Both the position numbers and the translations under genes were made by a program. From the NCBI GenBank assembly GCA_947396885.1, contig OX377202.1, positions 106,328,198 through 106,392,197 of the forward strand: a DNA stretch of 64,000 bases, read 5' to 3'. This DNA comes from Heligmosomoides polygyrus polygyrus. Taxonomy: Eukaryota > Nematoda > Chromadorea > Rhabditida > Heligmosomidae. Shown here one piece after another: positions 13,301 through 25,600 of the stretch; positions within the stretch are counted from its first letter, which is position 1; each line of letters begins with the position of its first letter. The notes under the pieces were generated by a model. That model searched no databases. It was not told the origin of the DNA and was given only the letters and a program-made list of their open reading frames with translations.

Positions 13301-16300
13301 AGAACAAGTGCGTAAATGGCTTTTTCACTTTTTTACTTTCCACTTCAACGACCTAAAAATTGGCTAATTTAATGATAAAAAAGAAATGCAATACATGCTC
13401 TGATAGAGCAAATCATTCTCTTTCGAAAGCTATGCAGCGCTATGCAAGAGACCGCCGGCCAAATCTGCAGTGAACCGTTGAAAAAAAAAACGGCGGGGAC
13501 TTATGGGATAACCTAATATATTGCGCAAGCTGTCCAAACAGTCACGAATTGCTCAAGCAGTGACCTTTAGCGAGAATTTATCTGATCTCAAGCGTCCATT
13601 TATACTCCACTCGCCGCGCGGCGCGTCACAATAGGAAATACCAATATCGATTAGTGCGCGCCCCGCGGCGAATGGAGTGTAAAAGGAACCCAAAGCAAGA
13701 TGTCTAGCGCAAGAAGGCTTAAATTGTAGCCTACGTTGCAAGAGTTGTCGCGCCATGCTATTCGAAAATGTTTGAAGACGTTATTGCTGTCAGCACTGAG
13801 CTTTTCAGCAAGGAAAGGAACAAAGGGTTGTCACACGCCTTAGCTTCCAAATAATACCTAAGGGCCTGTTCATAGTACGCGACCAGAGTGACTGAATTAC
13901 TCGTGCAAAATATTCGGATCGTGTGATAGCCCACCAAAACCGATATGCATGCTCAGCTCGGGCGGTCATTCGCTTCTGTCGCTTCCGACGCGGACTATAA
14001 ACAAGCCTTGCTCGATAGCTACAGATAAAATCTAAATGACGACCCCTATTCTACTGGAGGCACTGATCTGTTTGTTCCACAGCAGAGGCAAAAAATGAAA
14101 ATGATCTGCTTCAACTCTTCTATACCACGCAGATACGTTAAAATTCAACTTTATCAAGCCTGACGTCTCGACCGCGTCGTCGTTATCAAAGGACTGAAAG
14201 AAGATCGTGCTTTTTTTGCTGACTGCTCACTCATATCGTCAATTGCTCTCGTTTTTCCAACCCTGCAGCACTAATGGAATCCAAAGGGTGTCAAGAAGAA
14301 ACTACTCCAATACTAGCGCAAATCACCGCCGCTTTATCAGCACTGAAGGGCCGCCCTACCATGCGACAACCGTTCAGCAAGTGAAACACCCTGAGTGCTG
14401 CCGCATAGTAGGGAAGTCTTTCAGTGCTGATAAATCAGAGGTGAGTTGCATTCGTATTAGAGCATTTTCTTCTTAACACTCTTGGGATCCCATTAGTTCT
14501 GCATGCTTGGAAAAACTTGAACAACTGACGATACGATTGAGCAGTCCGCAAAAAAAAACACGATCCTCTTTCAGTCCTTTGATAACGACGATACCGTCGA
14601 GACGTCAGGCTTAGTAAAGTTAAATTTTAACAACCTGCGTGGCACAGAAGAATTGAAGCTATTCTACCAAAAATGCATAGGTTTTATGATAGCCGACCAA
14701 GGAGACTTGAAAATGAACCAGTCCACGAAAGACTTTCCTCAACCCACACTGCTAGTGTATGTTCGGCTTTTCTAATGGTGTCCTCTCATCGGACTAGGAC
14801 ATATCTATAAACAATCGACTAACACCACACTGGATTCTTACGTGATCGTCCTTGTTAAATGACAGAAACAGATAGAAGGGGCAAGAGTGTTGGATGAGGC
14901 AAAAGCCCAGTGAAGCACAGGACTCTCTGTGCGCCACTCGCGTCATTCCATCACAAAACGTGGAGCCAGCGAAAGAAAGGCGAGCGTAAAAACAGAAATC
15001 GATGACACTCACCCTTTTCAGTCTCGTCGCTTGATCCATCATGGGCGTGGACTGAGCCGGTGCATGTGCTTGCGCCTGCGGATGTGCCTGTGGATGCGCT
15101 TGTGGATGACCCGCTTGTGGATGCGCCTGTGGATGAGCCGCTTGCGGATGCGCCTGTGGATGACCCGCTTGCGGATGTGCCTGTGGATGACCAGCTTGCG
15201 GATGTGCCTGTGGATGAGCCGCCTGTGGATGTGCCTGTTGATGCGCCGCTTGTGGATGGGCCTGTGGGTGAGGCGCTTGTGGATGCGCCTGTGGATGAGC
15301 CGCCTGTGGATGTGCCTGCGCAGGCGGATGCGTCTGCGCCTGTGTCTGCTGTGCCTGCGGTGGCTGAGTCTGAGGCTGTGCCTGTGACTGAGGCGGCTGC
15401 TGACTTGGTGGTTGCTGCTGGTTCTGCTGTGTTTGAGGCACATAACCAGGAGGAAACCCAGGCGGATACGCGCCTGGGAAACCACCGCGGAACGGCGGGA
15501 AGCCACCACGTGGCGGAGGGAAGCCGCGACCACGGAACGGCGGCGGCACGAAACCTCCGCGAGCCGCTACCGTCGGCGGCGGCGCTGTTGCTCCAGCTGG
15601 CGCTGCTGGTGGCGGCGCAGCGCCGGCTGGAGGCGCTGCTCCTCCTCTCATCGGTGGTGGCATGCCTGGTGGCGCTGAAAAAGGATTTTCAGTATAGAAG
15701 TCTTTTTGGGGGTTTATAAATACAATTTTCACGCCGAACTGGACACTTTCAAATCCAAATGGACACTCTTCTAAGCTAGCTTAAGACTTTCGAAACCAAA
15801 GCGAACTCTTCCAAATCGAAATGAGCTTTCTCTGTCAAGGAAAACTTTATTATTGCTTTCTTTAAAGTTGTAATTTACCTATCCAATAAAAGAGCACTTT
15901 GTTCGAAATTTTATAAACTTCTCTTTTTTTTTGTGGAAAAATAACGGCGTGAAGGGAGCCATCAATTAGTGCAAAAAAAAAGAGATCGTAGCACGCCTTC
16001 GTCCAAAACGTCGCGGTTTTTATTCGACTAATAGCAGAGTTTCCGTTTGTATGGAGTATCACATCTGTCACCCATACCTGGGCCTTAAAAACTATTTAAA
16101 GCTGTTTCGATTACTTCTGTGCCGAACGAGGTTGTTAGGTGGATCAGTATTTATTGAGCGGCCTAACGTTTCGACCCGTTCGTCGTCTTCGGAGGCCTAA
16201 AAGTGGCTTGAAGATTCGGATGTTGCTATCTATCCGACCAAACGCCTCATCGACTCTAGCCTTTCGGATATCGTCTTGAGGCATAGCAAGAAATCCCAAA

Positions 16301-19300
16301 CCCATGAACGATAAACTCACCCGCTGATCCACCGGCTTGTGCGGAGCGACGCCGCAGTTAGTCGACAGATGGTGACTGAGACTCACTATACTGTTCGTTC
16401 TACACTATGTATACTGTGTATACCAGTGTCATTCTTAACCACATCCTTGTCACCAAACTCTTCAGTACCTCAGTGCTTAACTTCTTCAGTACCTTTACTA
16501 TGAGCAAAGTTATCACCTTTCAAACAGTGTATACATTTTTTAAAGACACCTTGTTGTGAAACTACGAATTCATCCTAATCGGAGGGTGCATGTAGTGATT
16601 TGGGTCTCTAATCCCCTCCTTGAGTTTCTACGAGAGCTTCAGCTGCTGTCCCACGATGCGAGGGATTTCATTTAAATTCATGGCACTTGGCTGGTATGGC
16701 GCGACATACGAAGCTGACATTTGACGGTCGCCCCTCCCAACTAGGACAGGTCCAAAACTGCTAAGCACTTTCAACCTCTCTTAACAGCGTGACAGAAAGC
16801 ACAGAAGCACAGAAGGGTAGCACCCACCTTACCTCACCCAAACAGCACACGTGAGAGCAGAACCAAAACATTACACAGTCTAACTAACGAGAATTTTGAT
16901 TTCAAAAGCATAAGCACCTGATTTGATTTGAAAAATGTCCTTTTTTGCTGAAATCTGTCCGCTTTCGTTTGGAAAGCGTCCAATTTCACGTGAAAATGGT
17001 AGTATATACTGTGGCCATCTGAAAACCAGCACAAACCTCCACGCCCACGGAAGAACGACGGTGGTGGCTGTCCCTGCTGCGGTGGCTGACCGTTGAACAT
17101 CGGTGGCGGCATCGCACCGCCACGACCCGGCGGGAATCCACGGAACGGTGGACTGAAATACACAGAACGTTAGCGACAGGTAGCTGCAGTTGATCTTCTA
17201 ACGTAGGACGTATACCCTGAAAACCGCGGTCGCGTCAGAATATCAGCCATATTTCCAGGAAAATACGAATCGAAATGATTCCGACACTATGATGACGGCT
17301 TATCGTTATCAAACTCTATCGCTCACTAGTGCGAGCTGCTATCGACTCCACGAATCAATTGAAACACGTGAAACGTGAAATCGTTTGGGTCTCTTCTTTC
17401 GCCGTAAGTAACAGGCTGTACAACGCCTAGCACTTGACAACTCGTCGTCATCTACAGCCCAAAAGGTCCAATCCGCACCGTTTCTCCCACCAGGGCCCAG
17501 ATTCATCAACCGCTTGCGCCCTTCTAACGGTGAAAATACCGCCAAACCTGATGCTGATGAATACCATATCAGGGAGTTTGGCGGTATTTTCACTGCTAGA
17601 CGGCGGTACGCGGTTGATGAATCTGGCCCATGAGCTCATCGCTAAACCCCTAGCGGAGAGCATTTCAAAGAAAAAATCTCGCACTACAGCGATTTGAAAT
17701 GGATTCCGTTTCTCGTACATAGGATCAATAGAGTATCCCATACAGTTTCAAGTCCTTGCTACGATTCAGTTTGTGAGGGAACAGATTCGAATCAATCCAA
17801 CAGTTTTTCATTGAGCACGATCGCAGTAAACATACACTGGATACGATGCCAACTGGACGCGCGTAGCGCAGTCGGAGGAGGTGTCAGCTATCGAGTGCAC
17901 CCGATACCAGGGGTTCCTGGTTCGGATTTCCCACCCGGTCAACCAAACCTTCCATCCCTGCGGGGTAGGCAAATTGGTACTAGACTTGTCTGAGAAGGAT
18001 ATAGCGCTTCAGTCATTATATGGCCAAATACGCATTCAAATCAACTCCACGACATCCCGTAGAATAAGAATGCGTGGCGCATACCAAAAGGATTGAGTAA
18101 GGCCGCCCTTTATCCTTTAAACGATGCCAATAAGGATAAATCAGATCAGTCATTTTTTAATCACTGGACAAATGGATGACGCAGGTAATGGAATTGGAAT
18201 GAAAAACACGGATCCTAGGCTGACTCAGATAAGGATGATTTACCAGATTTTGCGATGACTCTAAACTGATTTCGATCAGAAATCCGGCATTCTATCCAAG
18301 TCGGATATACGATCATAATAAAAATCAGTTATTTGAGTCATCCTAAAACCAGGTCTGGTGAAACTCACCCTTATCTGAGTCATCCTAAAATCCGGACTTT
18401 TCAAAAATGCCGTACAATCCATTGCAATTGAGAATTGAGAAGGATTTTGAGAATTTTATGAATGAACGAATCAATTCAATGTCAAAATCTTCCGAGCGAA
18501 AGGAAGAACGAATTTATTCGCACATAAATTTTTTCGAATAATCTAAAGCAGAATAAGCTCCATTTTTCGCTTACTAAGATACTCAAATAGTCCAACAAAT
18601 TGTTCGAATCAGTGCTGGAAGACTTGAAATTTATTCGATGTTCGAATAAAATTGTTCGATTTTCGTATATAGCTGTCTTCCGGTATTCGAATTCGAACAA
18701 ATATTCGACTTCTTGAAATTATCGATGTTCGAATTCGAATGAGTATTTGAAAATCTAGAAATATGGAATATTCGACTACTCAAACAATTATTCGGGCACT
18801 GTTGTACTTTAGGTCGAAAAAATTTTTTCGCGCAAACTTAGCCTAGGGGGGTTATTTGGGGTGCTGATCATGAATCTGACATCCTTTTTTTCTTTTTTCT
18901 TTTTTTTGGTTTTTTACGGTTTTTCGTTTTACGCTGGAGCACGGTAGGTTAAGATAGTTACCGGTGACTAAGGCTGTCGAGGTCATAATCACCGATTTCG
19001 CCCAAACTTTGCCTATGGGGGTTATTTGGGGTGCTGATCACGAATCTGACATCCGTTTTCCGATTTACGCTGGAGTGCGGTAGATTACGGTAGATATGGG
19101 TGACTAAGGCTACCAAGGTCATAATTACCGACTTCGCCCAAACTTTGCCTATGGGGGTTATTTGGGGTGCTGATCACGAATCTTACGTTCGTTTTTCGTT
19201 TTGCGCTGGAGTGGTAGATTACGGTAAGTGCGGGTGACTAAGGCTGTCGAGGTCATAATCGCCCAAACTTCGCCTAGGGGGGCTATCTGTGGTGCTACGG

Positions 19301-22300
19301 GTGAGCACAGCATGCAAGCGCTCCTGCAGCGATCGCCTGAAAATTCGCAAAACAGCGAGAAACTCTTCGATAGGCGAAGGCTTAATCGAGAGATAGCAGT
19401 CTAAGCATCATGGCCTTCCAGGCACTGTTCCAGGATGACCTGCGCGACTTCAAGCTAAACATGGACGCAGCCGATTTCCAGGAATGGCTTAGAAGGATGC
19501 GATTGCTCGCAATCGGTCACCATGACCTCGACAGCCTTAGTCACCGGTACCTATCGTAATCTACCGTAATCGGCCGAAATTTCAACAACGGATGTCAGAT
19601 TCGTGATCAGCTCCCAAATACCCCTCCCCTAGGCGAAGTTTGGGCGAAAAAATTTTTTTCGACCCCCCCCCCCCCCTCGTCCTCTGGAGTCCGTGAAGTA
19701 CAATAGTGCCATTATTCGAATGAATTGTCCGAGTAGTCATTCGAAAATATTCGTAAAGCATAAGCATAACTAGCATATAACTATATACTTAGCTGGTGTT
19801 TACAAAATAACGGATCCGAAATAATTATCCAAATCATCGTCGGATCTAACGCAAAGATCCTTGGTTAACTATGAAATACACTTTAGATTAGCGTGGTCGA
19901 GGTCGAAGTTACTTTACTGCAAGCCTTTTTTTTCACACCTTCCGTTAATCTCAAGAATCCTGCCCTCCTCCACCTTGCATTTCTTCTCTTTCCATCTTTT
20001 AAGCCAATTTAATCGGTTCCTTTTGCGAGTTCATCTCCCTACAGCGTGTGGTTTTGAATTGGCTAAAACGCCAAGGCATGCAGTGCAACTGTTAATGCAC
20101 TCGATAACTCCTGGCCTCCTCACCGTGGCATTCCACGTCCGCGAAACGCTTCCGCAGGTCCGGGGGGTCCTTGGTAGCCGTCCTCGAATCCAGTATAGTT
20201 GCCCTGATCGTACGACTGGCCATCATACCCCGACGACTGATCGTAGTCTCCTCCACCGCCATGCTCTCCCCAGTCATCGCCATCATGATTGCCTGAAAAT
20301 GGAGACGCTCACGAAATGGAAGAAGAGAACAAAACACTTGGGTGAGAAATCACATAGAAAGACTTTGGATCTACTTATTTGTACATTTCAAGTCTACTAT
20401 TCAACCGCTTAACTCACAAATGTTCGAGCAATCAAACGGAATTTATGCACAAAACCCTATCGTCTGTGTGTATGTAGTGAAGAAACGGGAGATGAACACT
20501 ACAAGTAATCGACACCTGATTGAGAATGAACGTCATTGTGAAATGGCCGTGCTTCGTGGCCGTTGTAACCGACCGTCGTGACGTCATGCTCAACGTCCAT
20601 CTGGGCATGATCGTCATCAACTTGCATGGAATGGTCAACTAGAAGAGAATCACTAAGCATGTCATACAATGAAAGAGGAGCTCCATTAGTTCACAACACA
20701 CGACACACAAACACACATGAAAACAGTCTGCACCAGCAAATATGAGCAATCGGCATGAGGTCAGAACTGAGTTCTAGGGACGCACAGCGTACAATGGATT
20801 CGGCGCCTTAATTCGGAGCCGACATTTTTGTAGACACCGGATAAATGGATCGTTCGGATTCATGGCATTTTTGAAAAGCTCGAAGTGCAATCCTCGCTTA
20901 AATAATTTCTTAAGAACTGAATGCATTCAGTACTGAAATATATTGAACTCCCACATTCCATAGTAACAAGCTGGACCAACGAAATCAAAATCAATAACCA
21001 GAAAATTTGAGAAAATATAACTTTTGTGAGCTAGGGGTCGGGATGTTTGCAAATAACTAGGTCGTGAAGAAAATTATCGTGACTGTGACCACGGATCAGG
21101 TGCCGTATTCAAAACTTTAAATGCTTAATGGTTACTTGACCTATTTTTTCTTATTTCACTAAAGTTATCTGTTTTATCTGCTAGAAGATAATCCGTTCTC
21201 AGAACAAATTCTAGATTTGCGTCGAGAACGGTCCTTTTTAGTGTCCCTCTCTCAACTAGGAATTCATAAACTGACTCTATCTGGGCGACCAGGTTCGTAC
21301 GGTCTACTTATTTCTATACGTTGGTGCCCATTTATTACCCATTTTTTTGTTATCTCGGGAAATCGTTCAAGAGCGGTCACCACCAACTAGGCTTGCACCA
21401 AACTCGAATCTTACGAGAGAAGGGTCTGAACCGTATGTCTGAATGGGGGGAGCAAGTGGTATAGAGGGAATCCTCACCCCTCAATTAGTATGAGAATGTG
21501 TTTGTTTTTTGCCAAGTCGTTAAACCCAAGGAGTAGGGGTCACAATGGGATACGGTGCAGCACGCGCTTGGGGTCTTGTACGCCCGCGATGCGTCTGCAG
21601 CCAGTGGCTCGGAGCGCAGCTGGATAGAGGGTTGACTCATGCGAGGAATATCAGGGGTTTGGTTCCTCTGCGCTGCTGCTCTTTTGCATTTCAACTGATT
21701 GGCTGAGATTTGGGGATTCTAACGTCTATACAATTTTAAGACGTTTTCTGCGCATTTTTTCCAGCGGTACGTTGTGGTATTCAACATGGCGATGTATAAA
21801 TGTTCAACACCAGTGATACACGGGTAAAAAGTGCATGAAGCACCACTGGGCACCAGGGATGGGCGGAAATTTTGAAAATTTTCTCAGAAAACAGAAAATC
21901 GCTTTCGTCAGAAAACAGAAATCAGAAAACAGAAAGGCCAAAAACGCCAGAAAATCAGAAAACAGAAATCAGAAAACAGAAAATTTCGAAATTATCAAAT
22001 GACCTAATTATTATACCCAAAAATCTATATTTCCAGTAGCAAATGCTTTCGTATGACTAGAAATGTAGTCGTAAACCAGCGTTTTAATTTGCAAGCGTTT
22101 ATAAAAATTTCTATTACACTCCAGTGCACTGCAATCAGCAAGTTGTAAATGTGGACTGATAGATACTAGGAATCACGACCCTTGAAGTATACAACATTAC
22201 TCATCAGCTCCGTAATTATTATTATCAAATAGATAATGGTCCTACTAGTAAGAAACTGGCCTTTTAGAGTACCGAACACGATGAAGGCTCAATGATCACT

Positions 22301-22644
22301 GTTTGCATCAACTCAATTGCTAGAGTTTCTAGACACTCTCGCAACATACTCTAAAGCTGTGCAGAGATTCGTTGGTATTAGTGGCTCCGCCACAATCTGT
22401 ATTCCTAGTTCGTTTCGTTCCTCGGGAATACCTTTCCTTGTAAGTGGCCTAGCTGAAAATTTTCAGGCCAACACAAATGCCCTTTACAGCACCTTACTAC
22501 TTAGCCGACTGAAGATGTGAATTTCACAGAACAACACGAGATTGTGTCTGAGGGGGCTGTCAACAGGTCTTGGGCGGAGGTGCTTTCTTGAATGCGTAGA
22601 CACCATATAATGAAGACCGAGCATAGCGTATACCCTCTCCATCA

Positions 22645-22693
<49 letters not shown>

Positions 22694-25600
22694 TCTCCTT
22701 ATATCTACATATCATATTACATCTCAGTGGAAGACCAGAAGAACCGCCTTGGTGTACAGAGTGCACGGCATTAGCAACAATCGCGCGATCTGCCTGATGC
22801 TCGTAGTCTACAAGCTGTTCACTCGAGTCATCCTGAATAGGGACAGCAATGCGAGCAGGCAGAATTTCAGAGTGGATTCAGCACGATCCTCCACACCCAC
22901 ACCATTACGAAACTCATAGAAGTGTCGCGAGAGTACAATCTGCCGCTGTGTCTTACGTTCGTCGATCTGAAGAAGGCATTTGACTCTGTCGAGACTGAAG
23001 CGGTCCTCGAAGCCCCGCTCACTCAGGGCGTTCCTACTCTGTACGTCAGAATCCTTCGAGAGCTGTACAATGGATTCACGACAAAGGTTTCGCCATTCTA
23101 CAACGACGTCGATGCTAACGTGAACAGAAAGGTTTTTTTATGAGGTTCGATGAGAGAGTATCCCCGGTTCTCTTCAGCGCCACCCTCAAAAACGTCGTTC
23201 GCGAACTCGAATGGGAAGACATGGGAGTGAAGTCGACGGCCAGCAGCTGCACCATCTTCGTTTCGCTGATGACATCGTGCTCATAACACCGAGCATCAGC
23301 CAGCGAATGCTGGCCGACTTCGATCGTGTATGTGGGAACGTTGGGCTGCAGCTGAATCTTACGAAGACGATGTTCATGAGGAACGGATGGGTTTCTGATG
23401 CCCCATTCTCGCTCAACGAAACGAACATCTCCGAATGCTCCAGCTACGTGTATCTGGGTCGCGAAGTGAACATGACCAACTAACTAGCGCCGGAGCTGAG
23501 CAGGAGGAGAGGTCTTCCCCACTTCTCTTTCGACACTCTTGGCGGCTTGAGGAGCCGTCAAGAGTGTCGAAAGAGAAGTGGGGAAGACGAAGAACGTCGG
23601 GGCTCCGTACCTACCTTTTCGACTTCACTGTTCTTCCTGCCCATACGTATCAGAGATCTGGGCTCTACAAAGGCAGGATGAATAAGCGCTCAGTATCGCG
23701 GAATCGAGAGGGCAACGCTCGGAGTGACACGACTCACACAAGTGAGAGAAGGCCTCGAGACTTCCGAGCTTCGCCGACGTTCGAAGATCAGAGATGCTGT
23801 CGCATGTCCAAGTCGTCGAAAATTAGATGGGCCACGTAATGCGCTTCGCAGACACCGACTAGATTTCGTGGGATGTCAAGAGAACACCAAGATGCCCAAC
23901 AACGCGTTGGTCGGACTTCTTCGCCAAAGCCCTGAACAAACAATATGACGCTCTTCGTGTCCCTCGAGCGAAAAGAATCCATGGAGCACCCTGGAGCACC
24001 CTGGCACGCGGCATGGACGTATGGAGACGCTGCTGGTGCCCACCCTACCCACAGTAACTCTAGGACAAGTGGTTAGTTAATACATAATTAAATGCCCTCA
24101 GAGTACTAGTTTTATAGTTTTAAAATAAAATTTTTAGTGATCGTAGACGTTCCAAACTACTGTTAAAATCGAAAGAATACGAAGCCAAATTATGAAAGTC
24201 GAAAAATGCTCTACGATATACTCCTATACTCCTTGCCAGCAGCACTTACACAATCAATCAAGCAAACAAAGCGGCATAGTTCATGAGCATATGGCGCAAT
24301 TACTACATGAGCACATCCAAAAAACGCCACATGCTTACCATGTAAGATACTCTAGAAACACTATTTTGGAATAAAGCTCACTATTCTACGATACCTTTTG
24401 GATCCTTTTTATTGGATTTCTGTGATAAAATTTTGTTCGCAACTCCATTTTCTGTTTTCTGGCCAAGTTTTGGCCATTTTCCCAGAAAACAGAAAACAGA
24501 AAAAATTTGCCCAAAATGGCCAGAAAATCAGAAAACAGAAAACAGAAAACAGAAATTCCGCCCATCCCTGCTGGGCACCTTACGTATAAAGGCTACAGGC
24601 CTCTCATAGTCTGTTTCCATACATGGACCAAAGGCCTCGGGAAGAACCATCCTGCTCGGATTTCCAGAGGAGACCACGTTGTGACGTCGGAGGTGGTTCA
24701 AATGAGAAACGAGGTGTGCGGATCCAGCAAATTAAGCTAAAGGGCATCGATACACTTTTTCCCTCATGTCTGCCTGTCACCTGGAAATCAGAGGTCTGCT
24801 GAAGGTTTTTTAGAACCTAACAGCAACAATGTCCGCCGACGGTCGAGTGGTGATCCACCTGCTCACGAAGTGTGGCCCACCTTTAGGCAAGGAGTCTTCG
24901 AGGGAACAAATCAAGCTGGCCGAACGGGTGGCCAGCATACTCATGGACTTCGAAGCACGTCAACCTGAAGTTGACGAAGACGAACAGCTGGAGGTGGTGG
25001 AAGAAGAAAAGGAGGATTGGGAACCGCAAGATGAACTGATGGACGTGAAGAGGCAAGCAAGCAGTGGGCATATGATAACGTTTTCGGGTGGAACTCTTGT
25101 TTCGGAGGAAAGGGTACGTCTTCAATTGGATTTCGGTTGCGTGCTCATAATCATGGAGGAAGACACCGCGATTCACCAAAAAGGCACTTTGTACCTGTGT
25201 ATCACTGGTGCTGCACATTTGTCACCATGTTGAATACCACAGCGTACAGCTGGAAAAATGCGCAGAAAACGTCTGAAAATGGTATAGACGTCAGAATTCC
25301 TCAAGTCTCAACCAATCAATTAAAGTGCAAAAGTGCAGCAGCGCAGAGGAACCAAACCCCCTGATGTTCCTCGCACGAGTCAACCCTCTACCCACCTGCG
25401 TTCCGAGCCACTGGCTGCAGGCGCAATGCGGGCGTACAAGACCCCCAAAAGCGTGCTGCGCCGTATCCCATTGTGACTCCCTACTTCTTGGGTTTAGCGA
25501 CTTGGCAAAAAATAAACACATTTTCAAACCAATTGAGGGGTGAGGATTCTCCTTATATGACTCGCTCCCACCGTTCAGACATACGCTTCAGACCTTCCGT

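Larger units (their letters stand above)
21854..24570. mobile_element. hAT-like element with 8 bp target duplication
   Basis: Terminal CAGGGATGGGCGGAA is matched by TTCCGCCCATCCCTG at the other end. CTGGGCAC is duplicated exactly at 21846-21853 and 24571-24578. Both ends carry many CAGAAAA repeats within about 120 bp of the tip, as expected for subterminal transposase sites. No transposase was recognised; the interior holds an RTE-like LINE and an ATT run. Confidence 0.85.
21418..25599. repeat. 1.1 kb foldback, copy 2, split by a hAT-like element
   Basis: The left end (GGGTCTGAACCGTATGTCTG) and right end match copy 1 at 6052-7166. The left arm is interrupted at 21854-24570, and about 470 bp at 24715-25180 replaces the central part of the right arm. 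Confidence 0.85.

Noticed and set aside
15039..15533. Arg/His-rich minus-strand frame
   Set aside because: Another shifted frame of the same repeat exon.
15060..15719. 219-codon plus-strand open frame (Val-Asp-Ala-Pro-rich)
   Set aside because: Antisense of the phase-matched AHPQ/RGRG exon of the TCERG1 homologue; the periodic repeat keeps several frames open.
18845..19260. CRISPR-like regular repeats
   Set aside because: Units are about 120 bp with no spacers and lie in a eukaryotic foldback.
22317..22520. hAT transposase fragment inside the hAT-like element
   Set aside because: No hAT catalytic or C-terminal dimerisation motif could be recognised.
23186..23428. Minus-strand frame across the LINE
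   Set aside because: Antisense of the reverse transcriptase FADD region.
24829..25233. The full open frame to 25233 as one gene
   Set aside because: Codons after 25113 run into foldback arm sequence beyond a clear GT donor; only the exon part looks coding.
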